Shown here piece after piece: positions 35,672 through 46,368 of a stretch of DNA of 64,000 bases. Position numbers and translations under genes: made by a program. The notes under the pieces are model-generated. The model was given only the letters and a program-made list of their open reading frames with translations, had not been told where the DNA came from and ran no database searches. This DNA is from Kitagawia praeruptora (lineage: Eukaryota > Streptophyta > Magnoliopsida > Apiales > Apiaceae). Location: assembly GCA_037693485.1 (NCBI GenBank), contig CM075353.1:4102001-4166000 (forward strand), in the 5' to 3' direction. The first letter of the stretch is position 1, and each line of letters starts with the position of its first letter.

Positions 35672-37355
35672 TTTAATCTCTGAGAAATGGATCTTTCGCT
35701 GCGTTTTATTTCTCTATTTATCGATATATTGTTGCAGAGGTACTCCAGAATCAAGATCCCGAGTAGAATCAGGAGTTGAAAATGCGTCTTCTGTAGACCT
35801 GTGCATCAACAACAAAAACAAGAAAAGCAGTAAAACCAGTCTCAATTGGAACTAAAATTCCAATGAGACAGTGGAAAAATAGACGAATTAAAATTGACAC
35901 AAAATTTTAACAAACTAAACAAAATATGCAAATTATTATTATTATTATTACTATTTTTTTATTTTTTATTTTTTTATTTTTATTTTTTTTATATTAATAA
36001 ACAAAAAGTTTTGGAAAAATTGGACATTTAAATTTTAATTTTTAAACTAAAAAATGAAAGAGTTAAAAACTAATTTAACAACTAATTAAAATTATTTTAA
36101 AATCTAATTAAATCCCAAAACAAATTTTATTATTAATTAAAGAATTTATTTAAAATTTTTACATGACTTGTTCGTTAATACGACTCGCCAAAATCAAATC
36201 AATCAAGCTTATTCGAGAAAACGACAACAATTAAAACTTCAGCAATTATCCAGAATTCACAGAAAACAAAACAAAAATCGAAAATGCTGAAACTCGGGAC
36301 TGACTTGAAGAACAATAAACAGCAATGACATAAAAACAAAGGGTTACTCAACAAATTTAACAGCAGACTTAGCAACTCAGCAGCGAGCATAAAAGCAAAT
36401 ACGTGACTCAGTATCTCGGTACAATCGAATTAATCTAGATACAATTTACAGACTCCGCACATTCGACTTCAAGCTCGGAAAATAAACTCGATAATGCTCA
36501 GTACAGCAACTACTTGGCACCAAACGGACTCACATAACTCGGCTAATTTACTAAAATGAACAAACAACACTCCAACGAAAACCAACGAACACACAAAACC
36601 CGACTCAGACTCCTGGAACTCGAACTCAGCGCAGATTCAACAGCAAAATCAAGACTCAGGAATTAACACTCAACCAAAACCAAAAGAACATCAAATCACA
36701 GGCTAAACGCTCGTGAACAGTGACAACCCAGCAAAAATCCGGACACAACTCAAGCAAAACGACTCAACGACAGTACATAGTCGACTCAAACTCGGCAAAA
36801 CCGAAAACAGAACTCCGCGATAACTCGGAAAAATTGCGTATCAAAACAGCGATTTAGTATTAACTATGAACTACGAACAACCGCGAGAAATCGAAACTTC
36901 AATACAAACAACGAACTCGGAATCAGTGATTAGCTCAGTTACGAATACCCTGCTCCGGAATCTAAAACGAATTACACGAGGCAAAGGGGAATGGGGCGAA
37001 CTGGGTTTGAGGTTGAAATCGAAACAGGGGAAGGGAGAGTTTCGATGGGTGTTGTGAAGGAAAGAAGGCGGTAGAGGCGGAGTAAGGAGGTGCTGGCGTT
37101 GGTCGGGTGGAGGTGTGGTGGTGGAGAGGAGAAGAAGGGGAAGGAGATGGGAGATGGGTGGCGCGAGGGAGAAGAACGAAGAGATTGGAGGATGAGATGG
37201 GTTTTGTCGAAAAAACAGGGGAGACAATAAGTATGCCTATTACTTAAAACTAATATTTTTGAGTTTTTTTTACACTAAAACATAAGAATTAAATTTACAA
37301 TTAAAAATTATAAAACCCGGACAATAAAACTAAAATTTATAAAAACTAACCGCCT
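35672..37355 (-). other. Gypsy element 5' leader
   Basis: A long untranslated region separates the primer site from gag, as is common in Athila and Tat elements. The stretch near 35935-36000 is an A/T low-complexity run. The C-rich minus-strand frame at 36871-37227 has no recognisable domain and is not called. Confidence 0.75.
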
Positions 37356-37372
37356 CCCCGGCAGCGGCGCCA
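37356..37372 (-). other. Primer-binding site, tRNA-Asp type
   Basis: The minus strand reads TGGCGCCGCTGCCGGGG, four bases after the 5' LTR. It complements the 3' end of plant tRNA-Asp at all but one position, and this primer is known for Athila-type elements. Confidence 0.85.
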
Positions 37373-37376
37373 AATT

Positions 37377-38849
37377 TGATGTGGTATATTTTTAAGTTCG
37401 TTCTCAGGGAGGCAGGTTTTATCAATTTTAATTTAATTGTCACGAATTATTTCTAAATTAAAAACAATTATTGAGAATTTTTATAAAACTAAATAATGTA
37501 AATAAATGCGTTTTAAAGTCGATTTACTAAAAGTCTAGGGCAACCGGGTTCACCATGTTTACACCGAAACAAATTATATGGATATAGTAATTTAACGGAT
37601 TTTAAATAATTAGAGCATTTGCTAATCTTTTTCAAGCATTAATGCTCTAGGAAATCAAATTATGCTCTCACACTAAAATTCAATTCCGCTATTCGTATGT
37701 ACGCCTCTAGTGAATAAAATCTCTCGATCTATTATTCCTATTCGTAAATAATTAATTAATGATACCGGCCGATAACACAAATTAAATTTTATAACATATC
37801 GATTAGAATTATTTTATATCTGTTAAACAACTAATAAAATTAAAGCATTATTGTGGTGTAAACAAGGCTTCCCCTTATACCCTAGAAATAAACTACTCAC
37901 ACATGCTATTAATAGAAACGACAAAAATATTTAAACAAGACATATAAAACATATATTAATAAACAAGATAAAATTTAGGAGTACCTCAAATTTACAATAG
38001 AATGGAGAATCAAGCAAAATTGTACATAAAAGAGAAGAAAACCAAGGCCCTAATTTTAGCTCCTAGCCGAATGGAAAAAAATGTACAGAATGAAAAATGG
38101 TGTAAAGTAGTGTAATGATTACACTCTTTTTGTTTTTATGATGGTACAGAGAATGGAAATGTAATTTCATATGTAGTGCTCCATTTTCTTCTCTGTCCGT
38201 CCGTGTTGGTTTTTTCTTTCTGAACAAATGCCTTCTGTCTTTTATAGGATAATGAATACATATGAAAGCAATCATGGAAGTCATAGTCCAAGATCATGCT
38301 GTATTTTTTCTTCCCAAGATTGCTGCATGCACTGCTTTTTCAAGGCTTACTGCTTTTCTTTTCAAAGATGCCTGCTCCGTAATTTGCTGGCTGTCTTCTC
38401 TGTCCGTCCTGCATTTGCTGATTTCTTCTTCTTCAACTTTTCAAATTTTACTTTTTTGCTTTTCACTTTTTCACTTTATCTAAAATCCGAAAATTCATTT
38501 ATTCCTCAGATTTCAAGCTGCTCCAATCGAATTTTTGCTTTATTAATCCCTCCAAATTGAAGATAATTTCATAAGCTTCGCGTGGACTGTAAGATCGTCC
38601 AAATCTGACTCCTACAACTCTGGATATGAATTAAATACTGTAGGAAGTGGGTGTAGCTCAATAAATCCGAATTTCTTCCAATTTTAGCTCCAAAATAGCT
38701 CTTTAAACCCAAATTCCTCCAAATTTAGAAATTCTTGTCTCCTGAAATAAAACATCAAAATTAATTCAATAAATATCCAAATCAATGCAAAATGCAATTA
38801 AATGTAGGAATAAAATTATATAAAATGTATATAAAAATATATCTTATCA
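37377..38849 (-). repeat. 5' LTR of the Gypsy element
   Basis: It is the partner of 21104-22578 with the same TG...CA termini and a minus-strand TATA box at about 38239-38246. Differences from the other LTR are scattered single bases plus a few one-base indels. Confidence 0.95.
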
Positions 38850-38944
38850 GTGCAAAAGAGTTTGCAAGTGTGGGAGACTTGAGCAGGGACCTACTGGATC
38901 TCCAGTTGTGTTCCTGGGTATTTCGACATTTATGTTTCCTTTTA
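38850..38944 (-). pseudogene. NB-LRR gene B, continuation beyond the Gypsy insertion
   Basis: Only about 95 bp continue the gene. They match gene C at 60737-60832 (LPHLQTLLH region, then the ILKGNI region). Homology stops at about 38944, where an AT-rich repeat also present at 56798-56990 begins. The NB-ARC half of gene B is not found anywhere in the window, so the gene lost its 5' half by deletion or repeat insertion. Confidence 0.88.
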
Positions 38945-39122
38945 AGTTTATATTTAAATAAAACTTATTTATTTATCTATTTTAATTTTTTTAATTTCAC
39001 CCGTATTCAATTCCCTATAATTACATAATTTAATAGTATTTATTTATTATATGTTTTTATCATTCAAATTTTTACAAATAAATATTAAAATAATATTCAT
39101 TAATTATATTTATTATCAATAA
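38945..39122. repeat. AT-rich repeat X, left part (Helitron target)
   Basis: The sequence is closely repeated at about 56798-56990, including CACCCGTATTCAATTCCCTA and the end ATTATATTTATTATC. It begins where gene B homology stops and ends at the Helitron junction. In the paralogous copy the sequence continues into TTTACACGTGCCCGTCCGG, which here is found only at 56534, beyond the Helitron. Confidence 0.8.
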
Positions 39123-39126
39123 CTAG

Positions 39127-42100
39127 TCCATAAAGCTGCGCTTCGCGGCGGCGTTATAATATTTTTTATAAAAATTAAAATATTTACGTTATATTATAAT
39201 ATTAATATTAAATTTTAATAATTAAATATCCTTTTCTAATGAATCGATTTCTTGCTAAACACGATTCTTTCGATTGAGCCGCTCTCTCGTTAAAATCGAA
39301 ATCTCAACTTTAACATATATTATAAAGACTTTTATAATATTTTTTATCCATATAATCGAACAATAAAAAAAATTATGACATCAATAACAAATTCTAATAG
39401 CTAATACAATTTTTTCTAGTCAGCCATCTTCCCGTTAAATACGTTTTGAGCCGCTCTTATTTGGAACCGAAATTCTAACTAATTATATAAAGAAAGTAAA
39501 TTCCAATTTTTATATTCTTTAAATTTTCTAATATTTATAGAGTTTTAAAAATGAAAATACATCTTATATTTTTTGTATATATAGGTATTCATGTACTTAT
39601 TTACAACTTCCGCATGTGAATGTCTTTCTGTTATGTTAACATATAAAAAAATAAATTCGAAGACTTTTCGTTACGGGAATAACATTAAATTTATGGATAT
39701 ATTTTTCTAATGCAAGTATAATTAACTTGTATAAAAAAGATAAATAAAGGATTCTAGGAAAAAAGATATATAGTTTTAAAAATCGTGTAAGACGTTTCTA
39801 CCGTCCTCGTATTCTACTTCTAATAAAACATTTCATTTTATGTATTCCTTATATATTCAAACATCTTTATACGGTCTTCTGTAATGAATCACTTTCTCGT
39901 TAAACACGGTTATTACTATTTATCCACTCCCTCGTTAAGATCAAAAACCTAACTTTTACATATATCACTTGTATGATAATGTTTTTCCATAAAAATCAAA
40001 TCCTAAAAATAAAATAAAATTTATAACATCAAAATGATATTTTAATAGCTAATACAATCTTTTATATTGAGCCGTCTTCCCGTTAAACACGTTTCGAGCC
40101 GCTCTCGTTTGGGTCGAAATTCCAAATTCATTACATATTATTAATGATATTTATCTTACACAACAACTTTTTTACTTAAAATTAAAACCTAAAAAATAGA
40201 GTGAATTCCGATTTATACTTTATCTACACTTTCTAAAATTTATGGAGTTTTAGAAAATAAAACACATCTTATTTTCTCTTTATATTATAGATACTCCTAT
40301 TTTTATTTAGGATTCCTGCATGAGAATGTTCTTTTATAATGTTAACACATCAATTCTTTTCTTTTAAATACGATGACTTTTTTTATGATAATAGTATTGG
40401 ATTTATGAATAAATTTTCCTAATAGAAGTATAATTAACTTATATAAAAAAATATATAATTTAAGAAGATCGTACTTTCTATAAAATATTTAGTTATATGG
40501 ATGTTTTATATATTCAAACATCTATTCTACTTCTAATAGAACTTTTATTTATATGTTATTCTATAAATTCGAACTTTTATTCTCTATAAATTCAAACTCC
40601 TATTTTACTTCCAATAGAACTTTTAATCTTATGCTTTATAAATACTTATTCTACTTCCAATAGAAACTTTTATTTATATTGTTTTTCTATAAATTTGAAC
40701 TCTTATCTCTATAAATTCGAACTCCTATTATACTTTCAATAGAACTTCTAAACATTTGCTTTATAAATACTTATTCTACTTCCAATAGAACTTCTAATCA
40801 TATTTCTTCCTATAAATTCGAACTCTTCTCCTCTATAAATTCGAACACCTATTCAACTTCTAATATTTTAAATAATATTTATATATTTAAAAGTGTTTAA
40901 AATTCTAAAATTCTAGAAAATTAGAAAAATAGATTGAGACGATCTTAGAGCGCCACCTAAGCTCCCGGCATTATAATTTTTTTAAAAAATTCAATACATA
41001 ATTATGTTATATTATATTTTCAATATTACTTTTACATATATTACTTGTATAACAATGTTTATCCATAAAAATCGAATCCTAAAAATGATATAAAATTTAT
41101 AACGTCATACAATCTTTTTTAGTGAGCTGTCTTCCCGTTGAACACGTTTCGAGCCGGTCTCGTTTGGGATTGAAATTCCAACTTCATTACATATATTATT
41201 GATGATACTTATCTTATACAACTTTTTTCTTAAAATCAAAACCTAAAAATAGAGTGAATTCCAATTTTTAACATCAAACATAAACTCTTGCGTATCCTCC
41301 TTTCGAACTCTTATTCTCTATAAATCCGAACTCCTATTCTACTTTCAATAGAACTTTTAATCGTATGCCTTATGAATACTTATTATACTTCCAATAGAAC
41401 TTCTAATTATATGTATTCGCTACAAATTCGAACTCTTCTCATCTATAAATTCGAACATCTATTCTACTTCTAATATATTAAAAGATATTTTAATATTTAT
41501 TAATATTTATTAGAACTCCTATTCTACTTCTAATAGAACTTTTAATCATTTGCCTTATAATTAAATACATAATCTACTTCCAATGGAACTTCTAATTATA
41601 TGTCTTAACTCTTACCTATAGATTCGAACTCTTATCATCTATAAATTCGAACACCCATTCTACTTCTAAAATGTTAAAAGATTTTTTTATATTTATTTTA
41701 TTAGTATTTAAAAAAATTATGAATAAAAATATGAAATAAATTATAACAAAGATGTAGTTGATGAAGTAGCAATCACGATTACAAAGAAATCTAATACTTT
41801 TTCAATAGTACAAAATTAATAACTTAAATCTTGATATCTTTCATCTCGATTTTGGTTTTGCAGGAGAGAATACTCTACCTGGGGTCAATGGTGTTTGTCC
41901 TTCTACCTTTTACATTAAAATTCTCTCGAGAATCAACCAAATAATCATGTTAAATTCATATACCAATGAGGATATACCTTACTAAGACATAAATTCGATG
42001 GGTTCCCGTGCACAAAAAAATCATGTAAAATATATGTTAAGAAAAATAAATTTCCATTACACATAAAAAAATAGTGTAAACACAACTAAATCTAAAAATA

Positions 42101-42262
42101 AAAAACTTACTCAATCGTGCAAAATTGCAAATAGAAATTGTGAATTGAATATATATATAGAGAGAGATACATTTGGATTCTTTTTCTAATTATATGTGTT
42201 CCTTATAAATTAGAGTTCAGGTTGATTTATAAATTTGTAGGTCTTTTCTACTTTGAATATGT
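39127..42262. repeat. Helitron interior, AT-rich with iterated motifs
   Basis: No gene is supported. From about 40480 to 41680, variants of ATTCTACTTCCAATAGAACT and TATAAATTCGAACTCTTAT repeat many times. The word GATTGAGACGATCTTAGAGC occurs at 40932, with copies at 55598 and 56078. A weak intron-acceptor-like TTTTGCAG at 41855-41862 precedes a short open stretch of unknown meaning. Confidence 0.65.
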
Positions 42263-42267
42263 TAATT

Positions 42268-43378
42268 TGTTAGGTCCGGAATAACGTAGAAGGGGGGTTG
42301 AATACGTTATTTAAAAATATTTCGATTTTTGATGTGGTTATGAAATCCAAAATACTAAATCGAAATAACACAACCGTGTGGGAAATATCTTTAAATAGAT
42401 AAAACCCGGAGGTTTGTTACACAATCTAATCCTATATATGGATCAGCTACAAAATCAAACACTCCTAAGGATAGTTTAGGCACGAGGACCTTCTACCCGA
42501 CACTTCCTGAAAGCGGGCTAAGACGGCTTTCCTACTAGATGGACTGTCTAGCAGCTTACACAGAGAAGATATTTAAGAGAGAGAGAAAGTTGTGTGTTGA
42601 GGTGTGTTTTGAAATGAAATACAACAGGCCTATTTATAGATTTTAGAAAATCACTATGCAGCTAATATACGTAACTGATGACGATCCTGCTGCCTGTTTT
42701 TTTCAACTGCTGCCTGCTGCCTTTTTCAATCTCAGCCGAATTTCTAATTTTCAAAAGCTGATTGATTTTCAACAACTTTTGATTTACAAAAGTTTATAAA
42801 AACAAAACATGTGGGACCCTTGCATGACTTACCATAATCTGATTACTTTTCAAAATAACAAAATTATTTGAAGGTGGGACCCGATGAATAGTATTTTTCG
42901 TTACTATTCATGAATAGTAATTTCGGTTACTATTCATGAATAGTAATTTTGGTTACTATTCATTTTCTTCTTAATTTGACATCCTTAAATATTCAGCTTC
43001 CAAAATAGAGGATATCAATACTGCTTTCAATCATACCTCTTTAACAGTTTTTCTGAGTTAGATACTTTGATTCCTTCGTGAAGTGTTGACGCCTAGTGCA
43101 ACTGGTCTGGTTCACAGGCGACTAACATTCACTCATGGTCTTTGTATCATATCTTTAATACCACTGTAATCTTTTGGCCCTTCAACTGAATCATCTGTAC
43201 ATCTTATTCTATCACTGAGGCTTGATCATGTTAATGAACTTCTTTCAGCGACTTGATCCTTGTTGGAGCCTGTTCTTCAACTTTCTCGATCCCTGTGTAG
43301 AGTTAACATTATTTATCTTTTATCCTAATTGAGTTATATATGTCCTCTATTACATATTACATTACATTATGCTTTACA
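42268..43378 (-). repeat. 3' LTR of Copia 3 (1111 bp, uninterrupted)
   Basis: It starts TGTTAGGTCCGG and ends GCTTTACA on the plus strand. It contains two perfect 20-bp palindromes TTACTATTCATGAATAGTAA (42901-42920 and 42927-42946). A minus-strand TATA-like TATAAATAGG lies near 42630-42639. It gives the empty sites for both insertions in the partner LTR. Confidence 0.95.
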
Positions 43379-43394
43379 ATCTCCTCCTATTTGA
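43379..43394 (-). other. Polypurine tract region of Copia 3
   Basis: The minus strand reads AAATAGGAGGAGAT just before the LTR start TGTAAAGC. This is the expected position, although the tract is short. Confidence 0.65.
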
Positions 43395-43606
43395 TTGTTA
43401 GGGTTTGACAAGCAAATACCTAGAGGATAACTCAACTGATACAAATAAAATACAAAGATAAATAATATTAAAGCGTATTCTGGATCATATATATACATTT
43501 TCCAGATTTCTAAAATTTAAAACAAGTTTAAGACAATTGTTCCTTTAGACTGAACATATCTTCAAGTTTGCCTTTGCTTTCTTTCCACATAGCACTAATA
43601 CTCCCA

Positions 43607-45666
43607 TTAGCTTTTCCTTTCCCAAGATAAAGTTAATTCCGTGTCAACAATCTTTTCCTTCCCTTTATTACGCCTAGTAGCTTCTTGCCCATCCCCCTTC
43701 TCCCCCTCAGTTGGGTTATCCTTCAAAATAGTAGGAGGTGGAGTCGGTAATTTAGACGAAGCTGTCTTCACCAAGGAATTAATTGCATGACTAAACTGGG
43801 CTGCCATGGAACTTAATTGAACCTGGAATGCATCATGTTGAATAAGTTGCAAATTTTTGATTTCTGCAATGGACTTACAGATATTTGACAACTCTTTCTC
43901 CATTGTTTGGACCCGTGTAAGAGTCTGCTGTATTCCTTTCTGGTTACAGGTGCATGTGGTTGAGTAGGTTGCTCACTCGTACGTTCTGCAGGTGTTTCAC
44001 TCAACACTCTATATTCACTCGGTTTAGTGGTTTGGGTTACACTTACATGTTCTGTTTGTGCTTTCATCCTAGCCCCTTTTTCAGAGGTCACGGATGGTAC
44101 AATGAAAGTTCGTGAGCTTCCGTCCTCGCGTGAAACGAGTTGCCGACCACTGGTAAAAAGTGGTAAATCTCGAAAGAGATCCAGAGATTTTCCCTCTGGG
44201 AGGTTAAACTTGAATCGATTAAATGGCACAAAACCCAAGTTTCTCTCGTATGTCTGTGAAGACACTTGGTTCATAAAAGAACCACCCACCAATGGATCAT
44301 TCCGTAAAATGGAAGATTCACCAGCAGTTATTGAGGTAGGTAATTCCACCTCGGATGCCTGTGAAGGCATTTGATCTTTTGAAAGATCATCAACCACTCG
44401 TATGTTCCGTGAAATGGAACTCAAGATAGTTGCTCCCGTCAATTCAGCCTTATTTACATTTGCACTCATTGGATAAGAAAGAATTGTTTCACTAACATTT
44501 GCCGTTACCTCAGGTTCATTGGGTTTACTCCATTTAGAATGAGGTAGAGCGGCTGATGTAACTAACTCCTTATGTGGTGCTGCTGAGGCACTATCTCCCT
44601 CAATAATATGGATGACTGGTCGTTTAAGTGACAATTGTGGTGTAGGAGTTTGTTGTGTTTGTGTTTGCATTTGTAGAATGGGCTCTTCGACCTGTGTTAG
44701 AGTCGGTGGGATTTCCTGCTCTTGGTCGGGTAAGATGGCCACTGGGGGCTGTAGAAACTGTATTTCCTGTGACACAATAGGGAATACAGAGGTTGGAATA
44801 GCAGGGATTGAAATATTACCTTGTCGTATACCTGCTCTCACTGGTTGTGGTAACAACGGAAGTGGGACAGTCTTTAGATATTCAGTTAGGAATGTAGGCA
44901 CATCCGTATATTTCTTTTTGCTTATGTAATTAATTACATTCGTCTTTATGGAAGAACATTCCATCTTTTGACCATTTTCCAAGCGTACCCTGTCTTCATC
45001 AATCAAAAAATCATTTAATATTAACTGTAGAAACCTTGGATATATTCATTTGACATTTTGAGTCCGAACATCTCTTGTTCCCAAGCGTTTCATTTTTAAA
45101 ATGATTTGACCAAGCACTATTTTTCCAAAATTAATCCTCAAATTATTGGCGACCGCATACCCTATTATTTGAATAAATTCAGGTATTCGATCTTGATTTG
45201 TTCTATCTGAGGAAAAAACATGGTTAAGAGTGTGAAAGAAGAAATTCCAGTACTGGGTTAGAAACGTTCTAGAAAGATTACCAGTATTGAAATTTCCATC
45301 TTGGTACCTTATAAAACGAAAGAACATTTCAATCTGTTCAGGTGTAGGATCAGAAACGAGATTTTCCATAGGAAAATGAAGAATTCGATTAACATCTCGT
45401 TCAGTGACCCTAATCGACCTACCAAATAGTCGATATGTGAATGCACACCCGTCCTGTCCAGAAGTGTTAACCGCACTGCAATATAGTTCACACAATGCAT
45501 CATGGTTAAGCTGCACCTGTGTAACTAAAGCATAACGGATTAATGAATGTTCATTCAGAAATTGTGTCCAAGCCCGAAATTGCTCATCCTGAATGGTTTC
45601 GATTTGCTGAATAGAAACAGGATTAACTTTAACAATTAAAAAGCTTCCCTGCAATGCCATTTTCAA
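43607..45666 (-). pseudogene. Accessory ORF of Copia 3, downstream of pol
   Basis: About 680 codons lie in the env-like position between RNase H and the 3' LTR. The N-terminal 200 residues form a compact domain (RAWTQFLNEH, CAFTYRLFGRSIRVTERDVN, YWNFFFHTLNHVFSS, EFIQIIGYAVANNLRINFG). This resembles the domain of unknown function encoded by extra ORFs of Sirevirus-type elements in composite plants. A Pro/Gln/Ser-rich middle and a short coiled-coil-like end follow. A TGA at 45046-45048 interrupts the frame near the YPRFLQL words, and a frameshift near 43900 separates the C-terminal part. No membrane segment is evident, so an envelope role is not supported. Confidence 0.7.
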
Positions 45667-46368
45667 AAACTTTGAGGAAATTCAAAAACAAAGGTTAGTG
45701 CGTATAGCAAGAATATGAAATCCGCTCTAAAAACCACCAGCTAGATTGTGAGATCTTTCCGGTCAAAGCTTGAAATATTCAGCAATTGTGTGTGTATGCT
45801 ATGTATATCTGAAAATTGATGATGTTAAACACAAACAAAAACTCATCATTTATAAGGTTTTAAGTATTAGTGGGTTAGGTGTAATAGTGACAGGTTATGT
45901 TTGAAAAATAACACCGCTCCATAATTTCTCACCTAACTACCTAATTAGCCGAAAAAACATCTTATCACCGAAACCTGTCGGCCGAAAAAACATCTTATCG
46001 CCGAAACCTATCAGTCTATACACATACACATATAATACTTTTAATTATTGTGGATTTAAAAATAATCACACAGTAAATCAAGAATTAATCCACAATAATC
46101 AGATAAACTCACAATTAAATAGACATAAAATTAACAAAATATCATTAATTGATATATGTTAATAAAATATTTATTTAATTATGCTACAATTAACTCAATT
46201 ATTTACTAACTAATTACCATAAAATATAGCATTTATAAGCGTGGTAATTAATATAGAGATACCTATAAAAAGAGGACTGGATGCAAAACAAATTCACAAG
46301 TACTAAACATATGGACATTTAAAATACATGTGAACTTATAACAAATTGCAGTTATTGATTATCCAAAA
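45667..46368 (-). other. Non-coding spacer between pol and accessory ORF
   Basis: The sequence is AT-rich with no credible frame. It contains a near-repeated CCGAAAAAACATCTTATC word (about 45951-45990). It may hold the promoter or splice signals of the accessory ORF, but nothing specific is visible. Confidence 0.5.

Larger units (their letters stand above)
21104..38849 (-). mobile_element. Athila-like Gypsy element, inserted in gene B, itself split by a CACTA element
   Basis: Two LTRs of 1475 and 1473 bp (TG...CA) bound it, flanked by GTGCC (21099-21103) and GTGCA (38850-38854), a 5-bp target duplication with one mismatch. A tRNA-Asp-type primer site, long leader, gag, protease, reverse transcriptase/RNase H, integrase and a long 3' non-coding region lie between them. 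By eye the LTRs differ at roughly 20-25 positions. Without the CACTA insertion (27849-33786 plus one CGA) it is about 11.8 kb, a usual length for this group. It is coding-defective. Confidence 0.93.

Noticed and set aside
36871..37227. Minus-strand Pro/Ser-rich frame of 118 residues in the Gypsy leader
   Set aside because: Low-complexity sequence in the leader of a retroelement; no start context or homologous motif.
41863..41960. Exon-like stretch after TTTTGCAG in the Helitron
   Set aside because: One short open stretch without a recognisable family or donor site; too weak to call a captured exon.
43607..45666. Accessory ORF as a retroviral envelope gene
   Set aside because: No signal peptide, membrane helix or cleavage site is visible; only its position is env-like.
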